A stretch of DNA of 64,000 nt from Plasmodium malariae. Its lineage: Eukaryota; Apicomplexa; Aconoidasida; Haemosporida; Plasmodiidae. Each line of letters starts with the position of its first letter. Positions within the stretch are counted from its first letter, which is position 1. Of this stretch, positions 28,080-40,897 are shown in pieces. Both the position numbers and the translations under genes were made by a program. Location of the stretch: assembly GCF_900090045.1 (NCBI RefSeq), contig NC_041785.1:124001-188000 (forward strand). Reading direction: 5' to 3'. Under the pieces are notes generated by a model. That model had not been told where the DNA came from, did no database searches, and saw nothing but the letters and a program-made list of their open reading frames with translations.

Positions 28080-28662
28080 ACAACTAATAATGAGAAAAAA
28101 TGTAAAAATAAAAGCATCATATGAAAATTCATTAAAGAATGCGCAACATAGTAAACAAGATAAGTAAAATAATTCTTATATTTTTGATACAAAAAAAATA
28201 TTCCTACATGGAGAAAGAAATATTCAAAGAAACTGATTATATAGATATTCTTAAGGAAAAAAGGACTCTTAGTAATAAAACTTACAAAAAAATAACACTT
28301 AAAAAATATGGTTTAAGAATTATTTTACTTTTATTATTAATAATACCCACAATACATTTAACATAGCATTTCGTATATAAGAAAATGTGGTTGCTGAATT
28401 ATGAAGGATTAATACTCAATTAGCAGATTAAAATAAATGAATATTGTTAACTTCATCAGAAAAGTTAAAAGATAGTTTGTCATGTTTATCGGGTTCTTTA
28501 GATTAAGATTCCACTAAAGGAAAAATTTATGTTCTAAGACATTAAATTGGAACAATAATATTTTTCATAACTTTCATTATGTTAGGCATTGCTTTTATAT
28601 TCAACGTTTTTTTATTACCATAATAAAGTTAATATAAAAAAATCAAGTTCAGCAAAAGATAA
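28080..28662 (+). pseudogene. fam-l-type relic, frameshifted
   Basis: An open frame at 28139-28366 holds KKYSYMEKEIFKETDYIDIL, then KTYKKITLKKYGLRIILLLLL, the central block and first helix of the fam-l type. After it the frame breaks and carries several stops. A second hydrophobic segment (TIIFFITFIMLGIAFIFNVF) appears at about 28548-28607, and the terminal signature KKIKFSKR followed by a stop is complete at 28636-28662 in another frame. The signal exon and the R-x-L region are not recognisable upstream, where the unidentified decayed gene ends. This is a pseudogene with its family-specific 3' end preserved. It lies 2.3 kb upstream of the fam-m-type gene at 30923-31789 on the same strand. 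Confidence 0.85.
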
Positions 28663-30922
28663 AATACATAGTGAGGAATATATATATATTCTTAAAGAAT
28701 TTCCTAATATGTAGTAATTGATACAATATTTTTAATCATATAAAACATAATCCTAATATCTTTAATTTTGTATATATCCCAATATATATATGGCATTTTT
28801 TACAGACAGCAGTGAAAAAATATATTCTTAGTTTTAAATAAAAAATAAACGTATCTTATTTTGTATTCAATGAAAAGAAGTGAATATAATTCGTTATATT
28901 GGTATATATATATATTTTTTAGTTATATATGAAATTTAATATTCTATAAGTTGTACTCTATGTGGAACATGATATAAAATGTATTAATTTAAACGTCTTT
29001 TTTACGGTCATTCCTTTTTTTGTACATGATATAAGTATATATAAATGTATAATAAAAAATTATTCTCAATAAATATTAATTATTTATAATTCTTTTATAA
29101 ATTATGAACTATATATCATTACAGTCATTTAAAATCTCAAATAAATTACTACTTAATTATTCATATTAATTGTGGTGTAAATTAAATTTTGAATAAACGA
29201 ATTAAATATATATAATAACGTAAATAAATAAATAAATAAATACAAGAAATATATACATTTTATTCTATAAAAAGATTAAATTAGCAAATTAAATACGGTT
29301 ATATATTAAAAAATAATTTGTTTAAATTGTTTTCTGTTTTTGTTTTAGTTTTTTTCATAATGATATATTTCTGAAGTTGTATTATGTAACTATAAATATA
29401 AAAATTTTCATTTAACATATTAAAAAAAATGTATTTTTTTCTGAAATAATACAATAATAAATAGATAAATATTTCTTTATATACTCTACTTTTACTTTGT
29501 CCATAAATATATTTTGTAATATGTTAACACTTTAAAGATGTACAAAAATATATGTTATTTATATCAGCATTATTAATTATCTCTATTCTAATAATAATTT
29601 AAAAAAAAATAAAATACGTAAAAAAAGAAATTATCTTTTTGTAGATAATATATAAATACTTATCATTCTTTTTCTTTTAAATAAGTATAATTTATTTTAA
29701 AAAGTATATATTTTTTTAAATGATTAATTAAATAAATATAATTTGAAAGATTTTGTCTACAGCATTTTATTGAGTAGTTTTCAAATATTAAATATTATTT
29801 TTCATGGACTAAAATGAAAATTATAATTTTAATATAAGTTATAGATATTACATTTACATACTCTTTAAATATAATCATTAAATAGGTGAAATAACGTATC
29901 CATATTTTTTTCTTTGCAACTTTCTACATATGATATACAGGAAATGAGACAGGTACATATGGTCATATCAGCATAGAAAAATTAAAAATATTTCTAATTA
30001 TAATATTAATAGTACATTTAAAATTATGTTTACTATTAATATATCTTCTAAATATATATTATTAATTAAAAAAAATAAAATAGTTAAATATTAATATTTT
30101 TTTTACAGAAATAACATTATAAATTAATCTTAATTTAGGATTAAAATTTTTAAAAATTATGGAAAAAAAATAAAAAGTCAAATTTTATACATCATTACAT
30201 TATATATATTTTTTCATAGATTATATAATATTATATTAAAAACTTGATTTTTAAAAATTATATTATAGCTTATAAAAAAATACCCGTGTTTACTCAATAA
30301 GTAATGTAATTTCTATATGTAACACAACAGGCTTCACAAAAGAAATTTTCTTCTTCTATTATTCTATTACAATTATTAATATATTTTATGAATAGTACCT
30401 TTTTGAAAAATATCATTATAAAATTAGTATCCTTTATAGGATAACATTTTAAAATTAGTAATTATATTTTTAATATGAAGAGCAATATATAATATATATA
30501 TTCTCAACATTCTACATAATATGTATAATGGATATTTTCGTATAATAATAAATCATTTATTTTTTTTTTTTTTTTTTTATGAAAATAAATTAATACATAT
30601 ATTATTTAAACAGTTATTTAGAGTAAATAATTATATAATATATCTTGAATATTTATAAATAAACATATTTTATTTTAATGAATGTTAGTTATTTTTTTTT
30701 ATATATCATTAACATTAAGAATTTTTTAAATATTTTTAAAGTTTTTTTCATTGTATACCCTGTGAAATGCATGGTTATTATATATATTTTATTAAATATT
30801 TATGAAGTAATAAAAACAAATTGTTTTAAAAATAAATATAGCATCCCCCATAATAAGCAGTAAAATAAATAGTTATTAATTTTTCCCTTGCTGAATATAT
30901 ATGTATATTAATAATCTATACA
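28663..30922. other. Intergenic spacer inside the second fam doublet
   Basis: About 2.26 kb of AT-rich DNA between the fam-l relic and the fam-m-type gene, presumably holding the latter's promoter. It contains a (TAAA)5 microsatellite at 29221-29240 and a T18-20 tract near 30559-30578. Small open frame 30678-30863 is not supported. Confidence 0.5.
29221..29240 (+). repeat. (TAAA)5 microsatellite
   Basis: Five perfect TAAA units, followed by TAC. Confidence 0.85.
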
Positions 30923-31789
30923 ATGGAACAAAAAATTAATTCCACCTTATTTTTCAAAATTTCCGCGTTTATGATTTTAAGTTGGATATGTCATTTTTAT
31001 TGTGATACAGTATGATAATGTTATATATGTATTTCTGTAAATTTTATATTTTTCGTATTTTATTTTTTTTAATAATGTTTCTTATTGTTAGATTTTTTAT
31101 TGTACTAAATAATATATATTAACATAATTTTTTTAGAGAACTAATAACAAATTGTTAATTGAGAAATGGACACCATGTAGAAGATTAAATACAAGATGTT
31201 ATCGTTTACTAGCAAAATATAAAAAGAATAAAGATTCAAATACTTTAGATCTTAAAGAGGATAAACCATTCAATGGAGATAGGAACAAAAGAAAAAACAA
31301 ACAGTCTAATAGAAGTCCGTTAAATAAGGCGCAATACTATACTGAAATTATAGATTATGATAATGGGATGTTTGACGGCAAACACTTCCATTTTGAAAAA
31401 AAATTAATTAAGAAAAAAGACTATGATGATTTACTTGAAAAAAAAGGAGAATTTGTGATATAGCTTTAAAAAAAATAAAATTCAGGAAATACAGATTTGG
31501 AGTTTTTATTTTTTTCCTTTTTTTCTTGGTCGGAATAGGATTGCCAATATTACAAGTATTAGGCTACTTGAAAACTGCAGGAGAATCGCTTAAAAATGCA
31601 TTATCTTTGAGCAGTGTATGGACTGCGGTAGAAGGTGTCTTGAAAGGAGCGAAAGAATATTTTTTCTTAATATCATTTGGGATATTAATGGTTATATTAT
31701 CTGTCATACTTCTAATAGCGTTATATAAGCTCTTAATAAATAATGAAAAATATAAAAAAATTAAGTTAATGGCTAATTTAAATGAGTAA
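30923..31789 (+). pseudogene. fam-m-type gene with a single-base frameshift
   Basis: Exon 1 is 30923-31009 (29 codons, starting MEQKINSTLFFKISAF); the intron 31010-31136 is 127 bp with GTATGA and TTTTTTAG ends, phase 0; exon 2 is 31137-31789. R52-L-L-A55 follows CY. The family block (YYTEIIDYDNGMFDGKHFHF) is intact, then the frame hits a stop at 31461-31463. A one-base offset reading resumes with RRICDIALKKIKFRKYRFGV, a first helix (FIFFLFFLVGIGLPIL), a loop, a second helix (FLISFGILMVILSVILLIAL) and the tail NNEKYKKIKLMANLNE. The break maps to the A8 run at 31438-31445. Exon 2 is 653 bases, one short of a multiple of three, consistent with one lost A. All other positions look functional, so this is either a very young pseudogene or an assembly error in a homopolymer. 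Confidence 0.9.
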
Positions 31790-34700
31790 TTAGAAATAAA
31801 CATTTCTCTGTAAGTTAACAACATTAACTTATATCTATAATATTTTTATAGAATATATTTTTATAAAATATGCCTATAATTATTATAATTTTATAAATAC
31901 ATATATGAGTAATTATTCTTTTTTATACAGAAGAAAAAAAAATTTTAATTATTCATTTTTTCGTCATTATGAACGTTTTGATATTTTTAAAATTTTATTT
32001 TATATTATTGCTTCATATTAGATGCATATTATGGGCCTAATATATACACAAATATGTTTATTAAATTAGATTCTTATGAAGAATGTATATTTAAGCTAAA
32101 AATTAATATATAATAAAACAATTGATATAATTTTATTGAAGTATGAAAACTCATATTTGAAAAAAAAAATTGCTTCTTCCTATATTGCAAGATTTTTTTA
32201 TAGAAAAATGATTAATTTTTTTTGTAATTAAAACAATGTATTATTAGTTTTAAATTAATAATAAATGCGTCTTGTTTTAAATTTATAGTAACGTAAAGAA
32301 TTTTGTTCCCTTGACACAAACACTTTTTTATTTAAAAGACAACATAATATTTATACTAAAAAAGAAGTTTTATAGAAAATATATAATAAAAAATATATAT
32401 ACTTTAAATATCTTTATAACATATATATAGTTTAATTCGCCTGGTACATTAATGCAATAATCCTTATATACCAATATTTTTTTGCTTTAAAGAATGCATT
32501 ACTAATTGCTTAATTTCAGCTTCAGAATATATAATATTTTATATTTAAATGAAGAGCTCAAAACAAAATTATCATTGTATTTTATAAAATTTATAGTTAT
32601 CGGAATTAATGCTTTTTTTAAAAAATAACATATATATAATAAAAAGATATTATATATATATTTTATTAGCAAAATCAAGCTAATACTTTTTTTAATTAAT
32701 GTTAATCTTATACTAGTATGTATCATAAAACAATTACGCATTTGTTCCAAACTTAAACAATAACTACTTAATAAAAGTAAATAATAAATTTATAATGGAA
32801 TTCAATTAACTACTGAATAATGCGTTAATGCAGTTTAAAGATATATAAGTTTTTTTACATAACACTATTACACATAAATAAACATTTGCAAATTCTCAGT
32901 ACTTAGTATTTTTGCTCTATACATATTTTACCGCATCAGTAATATGATCTTAAATATGTGAATTTATATAATATTATATTAATGATTAGGAATTTTTTGA
33001 AATTATATTCTTTCTCATTTTAATAACATAAACTTAAGTAAAAAATTATTTGTATTCACATATTATATCATAATAGTGCTATCATGTTTTTAATAATTTT
33101 AAATGTTATAATAAATTATAATTATAATCTTAAGCTATATTTTGCATTTAGTGATTAATCACAAACAGATATATCATAAAACGTGTGGTCTAATTTATTT
33201 ACGAGAATTTCACATTTTAATGTTCTATCATTTTTTAAAAAGAACTTTTGTAAGTTATAATTTAACCAAAAAATTAAAACTAATAATTTTTTAATTCATT
33301 ACATGATTTGAATATTTAGAAAAGTATATAGTAGACAATAAAAAGGAATAATTATTTTATTGTTTTGAAAATATGTTGTTCAATTTAGTTAAATTAAAAT
33401 TAATATTTGGATAAATGCTCATAAAAGTATCAATCTATTTCTAAGAAAATTTTTAATAGGTTTTACAATTTTTTCTTTCTTTTTTTCAATATTAAATGTT
33501 ATAAATATTATAAAATTATATTGTTATCTGTAAATAGTACACATATGTATCTAAAAGGGGTAATATATAGTCCAAATTATGGCAAAAATATTACCAAGAT
33601 ATACTAGTACAATTCTTTTTGTTTTTAGGGCTTCATGTAGGAGATTATTAATATTGATTATTACAATACAACATCAATATTCTAGATCATACATTTATTT
33701 ACTATTTTATTAGTATACGTACGAAATTCCTGATTTAATTCTGTGTTATAAAAACTAAGCAAATATCTGTTATAAGATAAAATGGTAAAAAAAATGAATA
33801 TGTACATACATTCCTGATATATTTAAACAAATATAAATATAAATTTCGATTATGCTGATAATCATGTATTTTTCTCACGAATTACTGTTTTTATTTCTTT
33901 TTCCCTTTCGTTAAATTTATCATATATATATATATATTTAATTAAAAAAAAAAAAAACATTTAAATAGATACAATTGGAAAATTTACATTTAGGAATAAT
34001 GCTATGAGTTTAATTGAAAATTATAATTTTCTGAAATAATGATGGTAAAATAAAAAATTAATGCTTATTATAAATAAAATATGTATTTTTTCATGTTTTA
34101 TTAAGTACATTATTAACATGATTTGTTATATATATTATATACAAGGTATCCGCATTTTTTAGATGTATCTAATGCAATATCTAACTCTATTTTATATGCA
34201 TTACTAAAAATAAGCATAATGATATTTGTAATATTTTAATACCTTATATAAAATTAACTGATTATTAAATGTTTTCAGCAATATATTTTTTAATGTATCA
34301 TAGATTATTAAGGTATGCCGGTATTACATGTATATTGCGAAATTTCATTCTTATATATTATTATCTTTATTAAATATATTATAATAAAGTAACTATATAT
34401 ATGAGTTGGTTCACGGAATTTATAATTCCTTCCTTTTCATTTTTAATAATAAAATCCTCATTCATCTTATATTATGATATATATTATAAAAAAAGGTATA
34501 TATTTTGCCAAAACTAAGAGGTTACTTTCTCGTAATAACAATTGTATTCATTTAAATAAAGGAATTATTTGGATATTTTTAATGTAAATGTTATATTAAC
34601 ATAATTCATAATATTTTTTATTTTTTTCACATATGTAATGCATCTATGTCAAATTTAGTATAATAATTTTATAGAATATATATTATTTTACTTATATAAC

Positions 34701-35497
34701 ATAAATTAAAACAAAATTAATGATAATATTAATATAAAGTAAAGAATTTCAGTTATTGCATTTATATAATTAAAAGACAAATATAAAAAAAAAATTCTAA
34801 AAGCCCAAACTTAAATCTTAAAATTAGCTATATACCTTTCTAAAAATGTACCAAAATATAGATAGTATATAAATCGTTACTTTCTTATTTATTTTTAAAC
34901 TGTTTATTCTATTATTATTCATTCAAATACATTCACTATATATAATTCATACACACTGTGCTTTTATAAAATCTCTACTTCTTAATTACAACAAACTTTT
35001 TGCATATTTCCTTATAGTATCGTGTTTTTTCCATATATATTAATTTATCTTAAATTATTTTAGATTCATAAAATATATAATTATTTATGTAATACGTTTT
35101 ATAAATTGTTAAGTATACTTTTCTTTTCCTCTTTTTTTTTTTTTTTATATGATATTCATACTACTTACTCTGCTTCTGATATCAATATATGTTTCATAAA
35201 TTTCTATGTTTTTTATTTTATATATAAATTTACTCTAATTTTCTGTGTTCGATTATTTTTTATTTTAGGCTTTTTTCTGCATACTTTTCATATATATAAG
35301 CACAATACTTGGATAATCTTTTGTATACCCATTGTATATTATAAATATTTACATTATGTATTAACTGTATTTCATTCAATTTTCTTTTATTTTTTCTCTT
35401 ACTATATATAAATACATATATAACTTCTCCACGTTTGCTTTTCATTATTCATTCGCTAAATCATTTTGACTTTTATTTGAAGTAATCAAAGATGGTT
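31790..35497. other. AT-rich intergenic DNA
   Basis: No gene recognised in 3.7 kb. The minus-strand frames at 31564-31824 (antisense to the fam-m gene) and 32502-32750, and the T-rich frames at 35106-35445, lack any family signature. Confidence 0.5.
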
Positions 35498-37266
35498 TCA
35501 CCTAGAATAATAAGCAAACTGTAATCTTGCACTACCTCTATTTCTATTTACCGTTTTTGGTGCACGTATTTTAAACTGCCGCAAGTATGATATATCAACA
35601 TCATCATCAATTCGTTTATTCCTGGATGGCTTTTTTCTTAAATGTCGTCCAAAAGGTGTGAACTAATATAAAAATAAATATTACGAAGCATAATTAATAA
35701 ATTTGTTTTATAATTATATAATTCAATAGAAACATAAAATAGTAAATTAATATATATTTCATTTTATAGAGAATCTATAATTTACTTTATAATAAAGGAA
35801 AATAATGAAAATTATTCCAACAGCCAAAGCAAATGCAATACCAACTCGGAAAAAAGTGTTGCTAATAATATCAGTTTTATTTACTAAAGTATGAGAATAA
35901 AAACCTTCAATGCTTCGAGTGAATCTAACTCTTTTATGGGGAGAATATTCATTCCATCTTCCTCCGAGAGTTCCTTTTTCTCGTACATTTGGCTCTTTAC
36001 AGAATTTTGGTGCATCTTTTTCTAATTGGTACCCAGGACAAGTTTGCTGTTCTTGCGTTTGTTTAACTTTTTCTGTTTCTAATGAATTTTCAGCCGGTGA
36101 TTGTTCTGTTCTTCCAGAAATTCCATTTGTTTCTGTGGTTTCTTGTCTTGATTTGTTAATATCTGAAGTTTTCTCTTGAGGAATCGTTCCAGAAATAGGT
36201 AAATTTGTAGAAGTTTCAACTCCTGTTAAAGACGGTTTATTACGAGATTTAGAAGAGATCGGAAAAAAACGACATACACTTTTATCAGCATTTGGTCTTT
36301 CACGAGTTCGTCTGTTAACTGAAAGTCTGTCTTCATTAATATCTCTGCAATAAAAAATAAAAATTGAATCTTCTATATCTGTTTGGGAACTAGAACCCTT
36401 TGACATACCGGATGCTAAAGAATCTTCTAAATTTTTTAAATTATCACAATTTTTCTTTCCTTTAGAATTTAATACAGATAAAAGTTTAGTTGGATCAAAT
36501 CCCTCATAACAATTAAAATAATTTGGACAAGAATACCATGAATCTTCGCAACAGTATTTTTCATTTTTATACTTTTTATATAGTATATCGATATGTTCAA
36601 GGTATTCTTTATATTTACTGAATTCTAATATATTACATGTTTTATAAGATTTAATACTATCATAATTACGAAAATAATCATACAAATATTTCTCTTCTAA
36701 CTTATCATTTAACACATCTGTTGCATTATCATTTTTAAACTCATACTGACAAAAGTATGAATTATAGTCATGCTTAATACTATCTCGAGCACTCAAAAAT
36801 TTGCTAATATAGGAATTTCCATTAAAGTTTTCAGAATTTTCCTCTAGAAATTTTTTAATGTTTTGGTATGCCCAATACCTATAGTGTGAACAGTAAATGG
36901 TGAATTCATCAGTATTACTATATTCAGGTAAATGATCTGAATTTCTTGCAATTTTTTACACAGTTCGTAACCTTCATTCGTACCAGTATCTCCTTCATTT
37001 TTAAATACTTTACAAGAATTGTTATATTTTTCTTCCTCAACCTTCTTATCGAACGTATTATATATATTATATGAAGGTGATCCCACTAAAATTTTATCCT
37101 AAAAATTAAACAGACCTAATGAATTATATATATATATTTACAATATCTTTTAAAATTATGGATATATATTATGTTTTCGTAAAAACATACTAAATTTATA
37201 AAATGTTAATACACTTTTTAATTAAGAATCAATATGTACCCATTTATCCTCATTTGAAGTTGACAT
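35498..37266 (-). pseudogene. PIR gene, three exons, single-base frameshift in exon 2
   Basis: Exon 1 is 37240-37266 (MSTSNEDKW); exon 2 is 35786-37098, starting DKILVGSPSYNIYNTF; exon 3 is 35498-35662. Introns are 141 and 123 bp, GT-AG, phase 0. Exon 2 carries the cysteine-containing PIR ectodomain (CKK near the start, a later YCSHYRYWAYQNIKKF segment, CCEDSWYSCPNYFNCYEGFD), a long Ser/Thr/Glu/Pro-rich spacer, and a helix (VGIAFALAVGIIFIIFLYYK) exactly at the exon end. Exon 3 is a basic cytoplasmic tail starting FTPFGRHLRKK and ending FAYYSR. The frame breaks after CKKLQEI at the T6 run 36952-36957. Exon 2 is 1313 bases, one short of a multiple of three; full length would be about 501 residues. 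PIR proteins are variable exported or surface proteins. Homopolymer error is an alternative to real pseudogenisation. Confidence 0.88.
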
Positions 37267-40200
37267 TATTGCTTCAAAAAATTGAAATAAAAAAAATTTT
37301 TACCATTCGAAGTTTTGAATTAGCTATATATAAAAAATAAAAGTATAGTTATTAATGACATATTATATATTTCGCTATATTAATTATAAGAATTAAATAA
37401 ATATTCCTTAGTAAGAAAAATTAGTTAATTATTATTTATAATTAAAAATCCATGGCACTGATATTATCCTATAGAATAATCATTTAAAATATTGAAATAG
37501 AACAAATAAAAAATAAGTTCAGAATTCTAAAATGACATTTTAATTTTAGCTCATAGTATATTATTTTGTAAATAATTATTTTATGCGGTTAATACACTTT
37601 TCCATTAATATTTTACAATATATCATAATTTTTTATTATATTATTTTTTAATAATTCTTTAATATATGTATCAATCCATTTCGTTTTTTTAATATTTTCT
37701 TTACCAATAATAATTAATTCTCTTTTATATTTAGTACTATATTAATATAATTATTCCATAAAATCGATATAAGGGCTTATTACAAAATAGTATATACATA
37801 TATATATTTTTATTAAAATTAGATAAATGAATATTAAAGAAATTTTATTTATACAAATTCGGAAAATTTATAAAGCAAGAGTTATTGTTATACATGTTAA
37901 TAAATGATCCTAAATAAGATAAAAAAAATAACTACTTAAAAAGCTTTTTTATAATTACAATTGTAATATTTAAAATATATTATAAGTTTTTATTATAACA
38001 AAATAGTTCCTTTATAATTACTATATTTAAAAATATATCATTTCATAATAATGTTAAAATGAACAAATATAACATAAGTTAAGGTCTTAAGTTTTAAAAT
38101 ATATTAACAATAAATTTTTTACTATTTTCACATTATAAAATTATAATAAAAGGATATAGTAGAGTACTCTAAAATTAATACTTACTTTTTAATATCTCAT
38201 CCTTATATACTTTGTTACATATTAATGCATTAATAAAAAGATATAATAGAGTTGCATATATAAATTTCTATATGTTTTTTTTAGGTAATATTTCTAAATA
38301 ACTCATTTTAATTTTATAAGCCCACAAAATAATATGTTCCAAATAATGACATAATATATGAAAATCTTTTTGAACAAAAAAATGGAAAAAGCTTCTACCA
38401 TTCGTTTATACATAAGTATAATAAAATTCTTTTTTTTAATATACTTCTTGTAGATGCAAAAATAATTTTATTACTTTTTTCATTATAATTTACACAATTT
38501 TTTTTGTTAAATTAGAAAAAATATATTGAAAATTAATAAATTTATATAATGAAATAGTTGCTATATATATTTTATATTTTTTTTTCTTTTGATTTAATTT
38601 TGTCATATAAGAGGAATTTTTATTAATTTTTTTTTTTTGTTTTATGTTTACTGCATATATATATTTTAAGCACAAAGAAATTATATTCTATTGTTTATTT
38701 TTTTATTATTATGATTACACAAATGGTTTTAAAATAAATATATTAATGAATTCATAATAATAATTCATATGAAAGAAACCACATAATATATATGTAATTA
38801 TGTAATAAATACAGAAATTAATTAATTTATACAAAAATTTTTAACTATATTATGTTTCATTTTCATTTAGATTATTGCTTTTTATGAGTGCTTTTAATTC
38901 AAACAATAATTTTTGTATTTATAGAGATTATATATGACAATACTTTGATTAATGGAATATGCATAAAATATCTAATTCCTTAAAATGCATTCCATGTTAC
39001 ACAAACAATATATTTTAGTCATTTTAATTGTTGTAAATTTAATGTTCTTTTAAAAATTTTTCACACGTATGATACATATATATTTTATCAAAAACATTAT
39101 GAGCCAATTTTAATTATAACTCTTATATATATGTTATATTGTATTCAATTGCTTTTAAAATTTTTGCAATTTTTCATTTATATATATGAGTATATTGTAT
39201 TTTGCTGTGAAACTGTATCTCACAAAATTAACTAATTAATGCATATGTTCGGAATATTTTTTTAGATGATTTCTATTTTTCTTTTTTATTCTGATGAACT
39301 AGAAATTTGTGATGGAAATAAATATAATAATATTTTTCCAAATATTAAAAAAAAATATATATAATTATTCATTAAAAATGAACTAATAATAAAAAGTATA
39401 TAAAATCTTTACATTATATATTTTACTTTGTAAATAATAATTTAAGTTTTTTACAGCTGAAACGTAATTCAAAAAAATAATGATTACCAATTTGTTTTAT
39501 TTTTTTTTAAATAATGTGCTATTATATACTGTTACTACTATAATTCGCAGTAAAAATAAATAAAATATGTAAAAATATATATTTGGAAAATTATACATAT
39601 TGATATTTCATGATCATTATTAAATGTATTAATAATAAAAAGAATATCATATATTTATTTCGATAACGTAATACTTATATAGGAATTAAAGACACAAATT
39701 GTATATATAATTTACAAATGTATTTTTGTGATATTAAATATGTAAAAATAAATCTTAAATTTATTTTTATTTTTTTAAGAGTTATTTTAGAATTTTTTGA
39801 AAATTTTGTTAGTGCCATATAATGCGCTATTAACATTTACTTTTATTACAAATATATAATTATACCATTATTTCAACAACCTAAAATTACATAGAGAATA
39901 TATCATTATACAATAAATTAATATGTTAATTTTACAGCTACCTCAAAATTAAGAAAAATAGAAACCATCATATGGTCATTTAAATATCAGATCCTTCAAA
40001 ATAATAATATTATAATTATTAAAAATTTGAAATACTTATCAAATTTTGTACTATAAAATAGACCATATTTGTCGTATATTATATTTACTAATTTATAATA
40101 TTTTATCATTTTATAAAAAGTTTAAATATTTAATATAAATTAAATTGAAAATGATTAATAGTATACTTATATCCTTAGAAACGATCAAAATAAAAAAGTT

Positions 40201-40897
40201 CGTTTATTAAAATTCTATATTCTTATAATATAAATTTTATTGATTTTAAATATAATAATAATTATACTCATCAGGAATGGAATATTTTTAAAAGTTAAAT
40301 AGCAATATTATATAAACATCTCAATGCAAATTAACGTTTATATATTTTTAATATAAATACCATTCATTATATATTATGAGATTAATAGAATTCCATTATA
40401 AATACATAGGTTAATACTTTATGTAGTGCTTATTTATAATATGATATGCTGCATTTTGTATGAATATTAAATTTCTGATGTTCACTGAATTTTTTTGTTA
40501 AATTAAAAATACTTATTTTATATAGTATATATAGTTCTACTATAATTTATTCTTAAAGATAAATGAGTAAAGTTATCCAACTAATAAATATATGTTTTGT
40601 TATTAAAATTGGCATTGATAAATAAGTAATGTGTCTATAAATTGCTATACTTATTTTTTATAAAATTAAAAATATACTAAAACAAATCCTTTCTTATCTA
40701 CATTTAACATATGTATAAATAGAAAAGCACTTTTGAACAAAATAAATGGGGAAATCTAATTTTTATCATATTAATTATTAATAATTTATAACATGAATGT
40801 TCTAAATATGTTTAATAAAAAAAACACTTTCTGGAGAGAAAGTATTTATAAATATAATTTATTTTTATCATTTGATTTTTAAAAAGATATATTCCAG
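37267..40897. other. AT-rich intergenic DNA between divergent PIR loci
   Basis: 3.6 kb with no recognisable gene. The PIR gene on the left reads left and the PIR pseudogene on the right reads right, so this interval should contain both upstream regions. The 38490-38675 minus frame is Lys/Ile-rich low complexity. Confidence 0.5.

Noticed and set aside
33625..33660. TTTTTAGGGCTTCATGTAGGAG resembling the exon-2 start of the 30923 fam gene
   Set aside because: Similarity is about 14 bases only, with no continuation in any frame.
35106..35445. Overlapping open frames on both strands right of a T-run
   Set aside because: Low-complexity Phe/Tyr/Ile translation with no family features; lies downstream of the last PIR exon.
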